53,562 nucleotides of DNA from CBDFHV01 sp965247705 (GCA_965247705.1 CBDFHV010000066.1:1-53562), one strand, 5' to 3'; counted from the first letter of the stretch, positions 17,882 through 26,400 are shown. Program-made: numbers and translations. The notes: generated from the sequence alone by a model not told the origin.

Positions 17882-19006
17882 CTACGCGGGCTTCGCAGGC
17901 TCCGCCCCTGCTTCCGCCGGCTCGAACGCCGGTGGCTCAGCCGTGGCCTCGGTAGGAGTCTCGGCCGGAGCGGCTTCGGGCGCGGGCGTTTCCGCCGCCG
18001 GTTCGGCCTCGGGCGCGGGCGTTTCCGCCGGAGCGGCTTCGGGCGCGGGCGTTTCCGCCGGAGCGGCCTCGGGCGCCGGCGCTTCCACCGCCGGTTCGGC
18101 CTCTGGCGCGGGCGTTTCGGCCGCCGGTCCCGCCGTGGCCGCGGGTGCGGGCACGGCCTCCGCCGGTTCGGCCTTGGCCTCGGCGGTCGTCTCCGCCGGC
18201 GCCGCGTCGGCGACCGCCACGATTTCAGCCCCCTCCACTGCGTCGGACCCCTCGGCCGGCGTCAGGGACTCCTCCGGCAGGGCTTCCTGCTCGCCCACGT
18301 CGACGCCGGCGGCGCTCATTTCCGCCTGGATGCCGTCGAGGACGGTGGCCACGAACAGATCGCAATAGAGGTTGATGGCGCGGATGGCGTCGTCATTGCC
18401 GGGGACCGGGAAGTTGATGCCGTTGGGGTTGCTGTTGCTGTCCACCACCGCGACGACCGGAATGCCCAGCTTGCGGGCTTCGGCCACGGCGATGGCTTCC
18501 TTGTTGGTGTCGATGATGATCAGCACGTCGGGCAGGCCGCCCATCTCCTTGATCCCGCCCAGGGCCCGCTCCAGCTTGTCCCGCTCCCGGGTCAGGCGCA
18601 GCAGTTCCTTCTTGGTCAGGCCCAGGGTCTCCTCGGAGATCTGACGTTCCACGTCCCTGAGGCGCTTGATGGAGTTGGAGATGGTGTTCCAGTTGGTCAT
18701 CATGCCGCCGAGCCAGCGGTGGTTGACGAAGTACTGGCCGCAGCGCCCGGCGGCGTCGGCGACCCGGTCCGCCGCCTGGCGCTTGGTGCCGACGAACAGC
18801 ACCCGCCCGCCGGCCGCCACCGTGTCGCGCACCGCCTTCATGGCCTCATAGAGCATGGGCACGGTTTGCTGCAGGTCGATGATGTGGATGCCGTTGCGGA
18901 CCCCGAACAGATAAGGGGCCATCTTGGGGTTCCAGCGCCGGGTGGAATGGCCGAAATGCACGCCGGCTTCCAACAGCTGGCGCATGGTGAACGTGGGAAC
19001 AGCCAT
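17882..19006 (-). CDS. rpsB: 30S ribosomal protein S2 with long Ala/Pro/Glu repeat tail
   Basis: Structural protein of the 30S subunit. The start is the ATG at 19006 (MAVPTFTMRQLLEAGVHFGH); the longer frame to 19216 crosses the promoter. Residues 1-230 are the S2 core: RRWNPKMAPYLFGVRNGIHI, LFVGTKRQAADRV, YFVNHRWLGGMMTNW, GLPDVLIIIDTNKE and INLYCDLFVATVLDGI. Residues 240-374 form an acidic Ala/Pro/Glu tail in which a unit of about 10 residues, (A)ETPAPEAAP, is repeated six or so times between residues 297 and 352, with matching 30-bp DNA repeats. Ordinary S2 is near 240-260 residues, and extensions in alphaproteobacteria are often shorter. The tail is probably disordered. Confidence 0.96.
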   Translation of the reverse strand: MAVPTFTMRQLLEAGVHFGHSTRRWNPKMAPYLFGVRNGIHIIDLQQTVPMLYEAMKAVRDTVAAGGRVLFVGTKRQAADRVADAAGRCGQYFVNHRWLGGMMTNWNTISNSIKRLRDVERQISEETLGLTKKELLRLTRERDKLERALGGIKEMGGLPDVLIIIDTNKEAIAVAEARKLGIPVVAVVDSNSNPNGINFPVPGNDDAIRAINLYCDLFVATVLDGIQAEMSAAGVDVGEQEALPEESLTPAEGSDAVEGAEIVAVADAAPAETTAEAKAEPAEAVPAPAATAGPAAETPAPEAEPAVEAPAPEAAPAETPAPEAAPAETPAPEAEPAAETPAPEAAPAETPTEATAEPPAFEPAEAGAEPAKPA

Positions 19007-19123
19007 AAGCGTCGCATCCTTTTCCGGTTGAGCCTCCGCGGACATCGCCCGGCCAAGGCCGGACACCGGAGCGGCCCACGCCCAGCCGGGCGGGACCGCA
19101 AGTCCGCGTGCGAGATGGGGGGT

Positions 19124-19152
19124 TAGATACCGCCCAGGCCGGTCGTTTGCAA
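19124..19152 (-). promoter_or_regulatory. Candidate sigma-70-type promoter for rpsB-tsf
   Basis: Reading the - strand, TTGCAA (19152-19147) and TATCTA (19129-19124) are separated by exactly 17 bases. Transcription would start about 110 bases before the rpsB ATG. The leader contains CCGGCC-TT-GGCCGG and other GC stems, compatible with a regulatory leader, but no known S2-binding motif was identified. The 361-bp stretch between rpsB and the reverse-transcriptase fragment (19007-19367) holds only this promoter and the inverted repeat. Confidence 0.55.
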
Positions 19153-19233
19153 GGGTGGAAGGGCTATGCGCAGTTTCTTGCACCGGCAGCGTCCAGTGGC
19201 CGATAGCGGTGGGCATGCAGATATCTCGATGTC

Positions 19234-19358
19234 AACCACAGAGAACACCGAGAACACAGAGATGGACACAGAGAAGCAGAAATTTGCGCTTCGCGCGTTC
19301 AATTCTTCGTTTTCTCTTTCTCTGTGAATCCTCTGTGTTCTCGGTGTTCTCTGTGGTT
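19234..19358. repeat. 125-bp element with perfect 28-bp inverted ends (CACAGAG type)
   Basis: The left arm at 19234-19261 begins aaccacagagaacaccg, and the right arm at 19331-19358 is its exact reverse complement over 28 bases. The 69-base interior is AT-richer than the surroundings and carries further CACAGAG/CTCTGTG-like pieces. RNA from either strand could fold into a long hairpin. The right arm ends 9 bases from the stop that closes the truncated reverse-transcriptase frame. Similar CACAGAG-rich intergenic repeats occur in many bacteria; their mobilising enzyme is not known to me. Confidence 0.85.
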
Positions 19359-19367
19359 TATCTTCCG

Positions 19368-19484
19368 CTACCGGTCCGCCGCGCCGGGCTTGGCACGCTT
19401 GCCCTTGATGGCCCGCTTGGCGGCGGCGATCAGGGCCGGGAAGCTGGCGATGCCGGCGAAGAGGTCGTCATGCCGCCGGGGCAT
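19368..19484 (-). pseudogene. 5' fragment of a DGR reverse transcriptase gene (38 aa left)
   Basis: The ATG at 19484 opens a 38-codon frame that overlaps the end of avd by 17 bases, a typical coupled arrangement, with a GAAGG ribosome binding site. The peptide begins MPRRHDDLFAGIASFPALIA and continues AAKRAIKGKRAKPG before the TAG at 19368. The pattern R-H-x-(N/D)-L-x-x-x-I-x-x-x-x-x-L-x-x-A-x-x-x-A-x-x-G-K-R is the N-terminal signature of DGR reverse transcriptases; the Bordetella phage enzyme starts MGKRHRNLIDQITTWENLLD. The remaining ~300 residues, including the YxDD catalytic site, are absent. The frame breaks near the CACAGAG inverted repeat, and rpsB regulatory DNA follows, so the 3' part was deleted. 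Confidence 0.8.
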
Positions 19485-19830
19485 CGCCGGCCTTCGCCCA
19501 GCCGCCCACCATGCGCCCGATCTCGTCCAGGCTACGCGCCGCGTGCTCGTAGCGGCGCATATCCAGGTGCCGCAGGTCCATGGCCAGGCGCATGAAGTAG
19601 CGCAGGGTCTCCACCCGCAGATTGACCTGGCGCAGGATCGCCCGGCGCTCGCGGGTGTAGGTGGCGGCGATCAGGCCCTCCACCATGTCCAGAGCCGCGC
19701 CCTGGATACGATCGCCGAGCAGGAATTTCTGGCTGCGGGGGAAGGTCTCCACCGTCGGCACCAGCCACAGGACGAACTGGTAGGCTTTCTCTAGCGCCGG
19801 ACCTGTACGTCGCGCGCTGTTGGTTGCCAT
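19468..19830 (-). CDS. avd: DGR accessory variability determinant (Avd), four-helix bundle
   Basis: The start is the ATG at 19830 with AGGAGA six bases upstream, giving 120 residues, the usual Avd size. Avd is a basic pentameric four-helix bundle that binds the DGR reverse transcriptase and template RNA during mutagenic cDNA synthesis. The sequence is almost all helical: ALEKAYQFVLWLVPTVETFP, the family-typical RSQKFLLGDRIQGAALDMVE, then RRAILRQVNLRVETLRYFMR and RRYEHAARSLDEIGRMVGGW. The net charge is strongly positive. It lies directly between the variable target gene and the reverse-transcriptase fragment. The related 23S rRNA intervening-sequence protein family has the same fold, but the context argues for Avd. 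The frame is intact while both neighbours are damaged. Confidence 0.85.
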   Translation of the reverse strand: MATNSARRTGPALEKAYQFVLWLVPTVETFPRSQKFLLGDRIQGAALDMVEGLIAATYTRERRAILRQVNLRVETLRYFMRLAMDLRHLDMRRYEHAARSLDEIGRMVGGWAKAGDAPAA

Positions 19831-19872
19831 GGCTTCTCCTTCCCTTCCCAACGAATTGAAACAACAAGAATC

Positions 19873-19897
19873 GTCCAGGGGGCTGCGCCCCCTGGAC
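19873..19897. repeat. 25-bp GC-rich perfect palindrome
   Basis: Stem gtccagggggc / gccccctggac (11 bp) around the loop tgc, between the target gene and avd. It may end transcription of the target or be a dispersed GC palindrome; no T-run follows on the - strand. Confidence 0.6.
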
Positions 19898-19935
19898 CCC
19901 CGGAAGGAGTAAAGGGGCAAAGGATCAAGAGGTAA

Positions 19936-19954
19936 GCTTCCGTTTCACGGAAGC
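19936..19954 (-). other. Hairpin at the end of the variable repeat, across the target stop codon
   Basis: Reading the - strand, GCTTCCGT-GAA-ACGGAAGC forms a perfect 8-bp stem, with the stop codon TGA in its loop region. In characterised DGRs a short GC-rich hairpin or cruciform just downstream of the variable repeat is needed for efficient target recognition, and this one sits exactly there. Function is inferred from position only. Confidence 0.65.
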
Positions 19955-21629
19955 GTCCTGGCAACACGGAACCCGATGTTGTTGTAGCGGTAGCCGGTGT
20001 CGACCCAGTCGCGGTTCGCCGAACGGGCGATCCTCGGGACTTTGTTCCAGGAACCGCCGCGAAGGACACGGCGGCCGCAGTCCCCGCCCGATGTCCAGGC
20101 ACTCCCGTCCGTCGGTGCCCCCGCGTAGCTGTCGTGCCAGCAATCCTCCATCCATTCCCACACGTTGCCCAGGACGTCCTGAAGACCGAAGCCGTTCGCT
20201 CGGAAGGATCCCACAGGTGCCGTATGAACATGCCCGTCCCGGCAGTTCGCAACCGTCCAATCAGAGTACTTCTCCTTTGCCGTCCGGTCCGCGGCGTTAG
20301 CAAAGCCGCAGCCTTCGTCCGCATCGTTGCCCCAGTACCGCGCCGTCGTCGTTCCGCCCCGCGCGACGTACTCCCACTCCGACGCGCTCAACAGGCGATA
20401 CGTATTCCCCGTCTTCCGACTCAGCCATTCAACGTAAGCCTTAGCGTCCTTCCAGTTCACACACACCACCGGATGGCGGTCGTCCTGGCGGAAATAGGGC
20501 TGCTTCCAGGACCCTGTCGACTGCTTTGCCCACTTGCCATCGCCGTTCTTGTCCACATAGCAGTCGCCGCCAGCCCCATTGCCCGTATCGAGCACAAAGG
20601 CCCCAAACTGACCCCGCGTCACCTCGTGCTTCGCCACCGCCAGGGAATAACCGATTCGCACCTCGTGCACAGGCTCTTCGTCATCGTCCCGCCCGCTCTC
20701 ATGGGACGGCGAGCCCATCTGGAAACGCCCCGGCGGCACCACGACCATGTCTGGGCAGTCTTCGCAGTCCTTGAAGGTGTCGCCGGGTTTGCGGGCTTTC
20801 GGATGAACCCCCACCGCGGGCGTCACCGGAGAAGGCGCCGCCGCCGGTGCCGGACGCGGCGTCACGACAGCGACCTTTGGCTTGAGCGCCTCTATCATCC
20901 GCTTCGCCCGGGCCGCGTGGCGGCCGTCGGGGAAGCGCGCCAGGTAGGCCTCGAAGTCCTTCCCGTCGGTGCTGTCCCGTATCCGCTCCCACAGGGTCAG
21001 GTCCGCCGGGTCCACCGGCGACACCAGGGTCCCGAAAACGTAGGCCGTGGTGCCGTCCGCCAGCGCAATACGGTACCAGTTGCGACCCTTTACCTTGCCC
21101 GTCACCGCAACCGTGCTCTCCCGCTGCGCCAGCGCCACCTTGTCGTGGGAGGTTGACGGACCCGCCCGCAGGTTCGCCGTGCTCTCCACCACGTAGGTGG
21201 CATCCATCTCCTCGATCTCGATCGCGGTTGCCGGCGGGGTCAACGACGCGGTTTGCGCTTCCGCCAACTCCTTCAGCTTCATCCGTGCCAGGGGCGCGAA
21301 CGTGCCTTCTGGGAACCGATCGAGATAGGCGTTGAAGCTGGCCGGGTTGTCGCTGTCCTGGATAGACTGCCAGAACGCAAGTTCCAGGGCGTTCCCGGCC
21401 GCGAGACGGAGAACACGAACTCGCCCCGGTCGTAATCGGCGTCCCGCAGTTTGCCATAGCGTGGCGTCTGGCGATTCTGGGTCAGGTTGGCCATGCGCTG
21501 GGACAGATGCAGCCCGAGCTCGGTGCCGATGACGTAGCCGTCGCCGTTGGCATCGGCCGCCGCCTCCCCCGCCAGGGCCCGCAGGAACAGTTTCCGGAAG
21601 GTGCCATCGTCGGGCTTCCGCAACGGGAA
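19945..21629 (-). pseudogene. Degraded DGR target gene: caspase remnant - SH3b - FGE/C-type-lectin domain
   Basis: The 5' end is missing: homology begins near 21629 inside the last part of a caspase-like (C14) domain (DDGTFRKLFLRALAGEA, then GDGYVIGTELGLHLSQRMAN and TPRYGKLRDADYDRGEFVF). At about 21403 the frame shifts: GEFVFSVS is followed one base out of register by AAGNALELAFWQSIQDSD. The rest is open to the stop at 19945. It contains a motif repeated twice (AYLDRFPEGTFAPLA and AYLARFPDGRHAARA), an SH3b domain (TYVVESTANLRAGPSTSHDK through AYVFGTLVSP), a proline-rich linker and a ~270-residue FGE-type lectin domain (MVVVPPGRFQMGS, EVTRGQFGAF, LLSASEWEYVARGG, FGLQDVLGNVWEWMEDCW) ending in the variable repeat. 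Caspase plus FGE architectures are known among DGR targets. An internal start such as the ATG at 21207 could still yield the SH3b-lectin part. Confidence 0.78.
19948..20088 (-). other. Putative DGR variable repeat (VR)
   Basis: The last ~47 codons of the target gene encode the C-terminal strand region of the lectin-like fold: RRVLRGGSWNKVPRIARSAN followed by RDWVDTGYRYNNIGFRVART. This matches the usual VR backbone R-V-L-R-G-G-S-W-N-N-N-P-x-x-x-R-S-A-x-R, with N-N-x-G-F-R-V-A at the end. Positions that are Asn (AAC/AAT) in typical templates are here K, V, I, D, W, V, Y and Y, as expected from adenine-directed mutation. Conserved Asn codons AAC AAC remain at the N-N pair. No near-identical template repeat was found in this window, so boundaries are approximate. 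Confidence 0.65.
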
Positions 21630-21744
21630 GGCGAAACGACGGCACCCGGGGACCCTATGGAAGGGTTTGGCGCGGAACGCGCGCGTCGACCCGACTGGCC
21701 ACCCTCTTCCCGTCTCCCCCTGCTCGGGGGTGGCGGCAGACGCC

Positions 21745-23208
21745 TCAGTCGTACCCCGGCGGCGGCACAAACCCGCCCATCTCGTCGGCCAGGTGGCGGG
21801 CGACGTCGATGCAGGTTCGATCCTCCAGGTGGGCGGCAACGATCTGCACGCCTGTCGGCAGGCCGTTGCGGCTGAGCCCGGCCGGCGCGACGGTGGAGGG
21901 GAGGTAGACGACGCTGGTGATGCCGGCCCAGAAGAGCTGGTCCATGGTGTTCTGGGGCTTGCCGTTGACCATGACGGTGCGGTCGGGCCGTTCGATCTTC
22001 TCCTCGATGGGGAAGGCGTCGCCGGCGGCTGTGGGGCAGAGCAGGATGTCGTAGTCCTGGAAGAATTCGTGCCAGCGCCAGCGCAGGTGGGTCCGTTCCT
22101 CGTTGGCGGCCACCCATTGGCGGTGATACTGCACGGTGGCGCGGGCGTTGCGGGCCTTGTAGTCGTCCGCCGTGGGGTCCATTTCGGCCACCTGCTTAAG
22201 GCAGGCGTCGAACACCTCCTGGGGCTGGCGGGCGGTGGTGACGCCCCTGAGCAGCTTCATGTAGACGGCGTGGGCATGGTGGAAGTCGATATGGGGGCGC
22301 GCCGTGTCGCTGACGTGGGCGCCGGTCTTGGCGACGGCGTCGGCCACGGCCTGGATGCGGTCCGTGTAGGCGGTGTCCACCTCCGCCTCCGGATGGCTGA
22401 GCATGACGGCGACCCGATAGTCCTTGAGCGCCTTGCGGCGGGGCGGCGGCAGTTCAAGGCGCCAGCCGGCGGCATCGATGGTGTCGGCGCCGGACACGGC
22501 CTCCAGGGCCACCGCCAGGTCCTCGGCCGAGCGGGCAAGGGGGCCGACGACGCCGATGTCCGACATGGTCAGGATGCCCGGGGTCGCCTGGCCCCGGGAG
22601 GGAACGATGCCCCAGGTGGGCTTGTGGCCGTAGACGCCGCAGTAGTGGGCCGGATTGCGGATCGAGGCGCCGATGTCGCTGCCCGACTCGATCCCGGTCA
22701 GGCCCGCCGCCAGGGCCGCCGAACCGCCGCCGGACGAGCCGCCCGGAGTGCGTTCCGTGTCCCATGGGTTGCGGGTGGTGCCGTAGACCGGGTTGTAGGT
22801 CTGCCAGTCGGACAGCAGCACGGGCACGTTGGTCTTGCCGAACAGGACCACGCCGGCTTTCAGCATGCGGTCGACGACGACGGCGTTGGTTTCCGGCACA
22901 TTGTCCTTCAGCCGCTCCAGGCCCCAGGTGGTGGGCAGGCCGGCCACGTCGTAGCTTTCCTTGATCGTCATCGGCACCCCATGCAGGGGTCCCCAGACCT
23001 CGCCCCGGGCGAGGGACCCGTCGGCGTCCCGCGCCCGCGCCCGGGCCCGCTCGGCGTCGAGGACGATGATCGCGTTCAAGGGCGGATTGAAGCGCTCGAC
23101 CCGGGCCAGGAAATGGTCCAGCAATTCCACGCAGCCCACCGACCTGTCGCGGATCTTGCGGGCGAGCGTGACGGCGGACTGAAACGCGAGATCGGACATG
23201 GTGGTCAC
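21745..23208 (-). CDS. Amidase (amidase signature family)
   Basis: Serine hydrolase acting on a carbon-nitrogen amide; the substrate is unknown. The protein has 487 residues. The Ser-cisSer-Lys triad is visible: Lys83 in GVPMTIKESYDV, the cis-Ser near 158 in TPGGSSGGGSAALAAG, and the nucleophile Ser182 in GSDIGASIRNPAHYCG. The segment GHKPTWGIVPSRG follows, as in the family. The ATG at 23208 has GGAG nine bases upstream. It sits alone between a repeat and the DGR remnant, inside a stretch that interrupts the usual dnaE-to-rpsB neighbourhood. It is not a GatA, which would come with gatB and gatC. Confidence 0.88.
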   Translation of the reverse strand: MTTMSDLAFQSAVTLARKIRDRSVGCVELLDHFLARVERFNPPLNAIIVLDAERARARARDADGSLARGEVWGPLHGVPMTIKESYDVAGLPTTWGLERLKDNVPETNAVVVDRMLKAGVVLFGKTNVPVLLSDWQTYNPVYGTTRNPWDTERTPGGSSGGGSAALAAGLTGIESGSDIGASIRNPAHYCGVYGHKPTWGIVPSRGQATPGILTMSDIGVVGPLARSAEDLAVALEAVSGADTIDAAGWRLELPPPRRKALKDYRVAVMLSHPEAEVDTAYTDRIQAVADAVAKTGAHVSDTARPHIDFHHAHAVYMKLLRGVTTARQPQEVFDACLKQVAEMDPTADDYKARNARATVQYHRQWVAANEERTHLRWRWHEFFQDYDILLCPTAAGDAFPIEEKIERPDRTVMVNGKPQNTMDQLFWAGITSVVYLPSTVAPAGLSRNGLPTGVQIVAAHLEDRTCIDVARHLADEMGGFVPPPGYD

Positions 23209-23301
23209 TCCGAACGGGGCTTGAAGGACAAGAGACGAGTCATACCAGTGAGTCCGCGAACCGACCGTTGTGCGTCCCCGAGGACCTTGGGCATGTGAAA
23301 C

Positions 23302-23369
23302 GGGCCGGTCTGAGACCGGCCCCTACGCATTGGAAGAGACTGGCGTAGGGGCGGGTCTCAGACCCGCCC
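23302..23369. repeat. 68-bp double-palindrome repeat, copy 1 (downstream of dnaE)
   Basis: Two hairpins face each other. The first is gggccggtc-tga-gaccggccc; then come ctacgc, a 14-base spacer and gcgtag; the second is gggcgggtc-tca-gacccgccc. It resembles a REP/BIME-type unit. It lies in the 264-bp gap between the amidase start and the dnaE stop, which shows no gene. A second copy with the same design and length is at 27061-27128. Confidence 0.85.
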
Positions 23370-23472
23370 GCCCTTCCGGTGCGGACGGGTTCAAGCGGGG
23401 ATCGAAGAGCACCATCGAGTCAGTTCGGAAACTCGCTGCCTTTAGACTAAGCCGCGCCGAGACGCCCGTCGA

Positions 23473-26400
23473 TCACAGTTCGCGCACGTCGAGGATGCCG
23501 GGGAGGGACTTCACGGCTCGCAGGACCGGCGCCGAGATGGCGTAGCGCCCCGGCAGATCGATTTCCACGTCGGTCGTGGTGTCCAGGCGCGAGACCAGAC
23601 GGACGACGCCATTGCGGCTGCCGTTGCCGGCCGCTTCGTCCTCGAGCACGCCACGAAGCTCGGCCAGGGAATCGCCCCGATCGACGAAAACCATCAGCCC
23701 GTGGGCCGCCCGCGCGGCGACCGCATCGAGGGGCTCGATGGCGTGGGTGGTGATGCGCGCCGCTTCCCCTTCGAGCTGGATGCTGGCCTTGATGAAAAGG
23801 GAGTTCCCCGCCTCCAGCACGTCACGGCACTGGACCAGGAGCTCGGAGAACACCGTGACCTCGAACACGCCCGAAGTGTCGGAAAGCTGAACCCAGGCGA
23901 AGCGGCCGCCGTTGCGCGACGTGCGCTCCTTCTTCGAGATGACGGTGCCGGCGATGTTGAAGGCGCCGGACCGCCCCTGGGCCATCACCTCACTGAACGG
24001 CCGGGCGCCGATGCGCGCCAGGCTGCGCCCATAGGCGTCCAGGGGGTGGGCCGAGAGGTAGAACCCGATGGCATCGAATTCCTGCTTCAGGCGGTCGACC
24101 GGCGACCAGTCGGTCACCTCGGGGAGGGTTGGCCGGCTGGCCTCCATCATGCCTTCGCCAAAGAGGCCGAATTGGCTGCTGTCCCGGTCGCTGGCGGCGT
24201 TCTGGGCGTGGCGCATGATGAGTTCCGCCGCCTCGAAGCACTGTCGCCGGTTGCCGTTGAGACGATCGAAAGCCCCCGCCCGGGCGAGGGATTCCACCAG
24301 CCGCCGGTTGGCCAGCCGGGTATCCAGTCGCTCCGCCAGGTCGAAGAGGTCGGCGTAGGGGCCGTTCTTCTCCCGCTCGGCGACGAGGGCCTCCATGGCG
24401 CCCGTGCCGGCGTTCTTGATGGCGGCCAGGGCATAGCGGATGGCGCCGCCGTCGCCGGCTTGCGGCGTGCCCCGCTCGACAGTGAAGGTGGCGCCCGATG
24501 CGCCCACGTCGGGCGGCAAGAGCGGGATACCCAGCCGTTCTACCTCCTGGCGGGCATTGTTCAGCTTGTCGGTGCTGTGGATGTCCAATGTCATGGAAGC
24601 GGCCATGAACTCCACCGGGTAGTGGGCCTTGAAGTAGGCGGTCTGATAGGCGACCAGGGCGTAGGCGGCGGCGTGGGACTTGTTGAACCCGTAGCCGGCG
24701 AACTTGGCCACCAGATCGAAGATATGGCTCGCCTTGTCCTGGGGCACGCCGCGGGCGACGGCGCCGTCGACGAAGGTCTGGCGCTGCTCGTCCATCTCCG
24801 ACTGGATCTTCTTGCCCATTGCCCGGCGCAGGATATCGGCGGCGCCAAGGCTGTAGCCGGACAGCTCCTGGGCGATCTGCATCACCTGTTCCTGATAGAT
24901 GATGATGCCGTAGGTCTCCTCCAGAATCCCCTGCAGGTTGGGATAGAGGAAGTCGATCGCCTCCTCGCCGTGCTTGCGGCGGATGTAGCTGGGGATGTTG
25001 TCCATGGGCCCGGGCCGGTAGAGGGCCACGGCGGCGATGATGTCCTCGAACACATCCGGCTTCAGTTTGCGCAGCACGTCCCGCATGCCGGCACCTTCCA
25101 ACTGGAAGACGCCGGTCGAATCGCCGCGGCTCAACATCTCGAACGTGCTGGCATCGTCCAGGGGCAAGGCGGCGAGGTCCACCACCTCTCCCCTTTCCGC
25201 CAGCAGGGCCATGGCGTTGGCCAGGACCGTCAGGGTCTTCAGGCCCAGGAAATCGAACTTCACCAGGCCCGCCGCCTCCACGTACTTCATGGAGAACCCG
25301 CTCACCGGCATATCCGATCGGGGGTCCCGGTAAAGCGGGATCAGTTCGTCGAGGGGCCGGTCGCCGATCACCACCCCGGCGGCGTGGGTGGAGGCATGCC
25401 GGTAAAGCCCCTCCAGCTTTCGCGCCAGGTGGAACAGGCGCCCGATCGCTTCGTCGTCGCGGATCATGTCCTGGAGTTGGGGATCGGACTCCACGGCCTG
25501 GTCCAGGGTCACCGGACTGGCCGGGTTGTTGGGGACCATCTTGCAGATGCGGTCGGTCTGAGCGTAGGGCATGCCCAGCACCCGGCCCACGTCGCGCAGG
25601 ACGGCCCGGGCCTGGAGCTTTCCGAAGGTGATGATCTGGGCCACCTTGTCGCGGCCGTAAAGGCTTTGGACATGGCGAATCACGTCGTCGCGACGGTCCT
25701 GGCAGAAGTCGATGTCGAAGTCCGGCATGGACAGCCGTTCCGGATTGAGGAAGCGCTCGAACAGGAGGCCGAAGCGCAGCGGGTCCAGGTCGGTGATGGT
25801 CAACGACCAGGCGGCCACCGAACCGGCGCCGGATCCCCGCCCCGGGCCGACGGGAATTCCCTGCCCTTTCGCCCACTGGATGAACTCGGAAACGATCAGG
25901 AAGTAGCCGGCGAAACCCATGTCGACGATGGTGTCCAGCTCGTAGTCCAATCGCTTGCGGTAGGGCCTGGCGGCGTGTTCCCGCTCGGCCTCGGTCATGC
26001 CTTCGTTGAAGACGTGATCGCCGAGCCGCAGGTCGAGCCCCGCCTGGGACTGGGCCCGCAGTTCCTCCGCCTCCGTACGGCCGGCCTCGCACGGGAAGGC
26101 TGGCAGGATGGGATCGACGGGCGCCACCAGATAGGCGCTGCGGCGGGCGATGACGATGGTGTTGTCCACCGCTTCAGGCAGATCGGCGAACAGGGCCCGC
26201 ATTTCAGCCGGGCTCTTGAGTCGGTGGTGGGGCGTCAGTCGGCGGCGGACGGCCTGGCTCACATAGGCGCCGTCGGCGACGCACAGAAGCGCATCATGCG
26301 CATCGTACATGTCCTCGCCGATAAAGTAGGATTCGTTGGTCGCTACCAGTGGCAATTCCAGGGCGTAGGCCAGGTCGAGGACTTCGGCCTCGATGCGCGC

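Noticed and set aside
19155..19233. Possible DGR template repeat between the reverse-transcriptase fragment and rpsB
   Set aside because: Read on both strands against the variable repeat; no shared run (for example of the GGTTCCTGGAAC core). The 19831-19944 interval was also checked and has none.
19234..19358. CRISPR-like repeats (CACAGAG motifs)
   Set aside because: Only one inverted pair with a single spacer; no direct repeat array and no cas genes.
19945..21629. True formylglycine-generating enzyme / sulfatase activator
   Set aside because: The FGE-type fold is used as a lectin-like display domain here: no sulfatase nearby, caspase and SH3b modules upstream, avd and a reverse-transcriptase start downstream.
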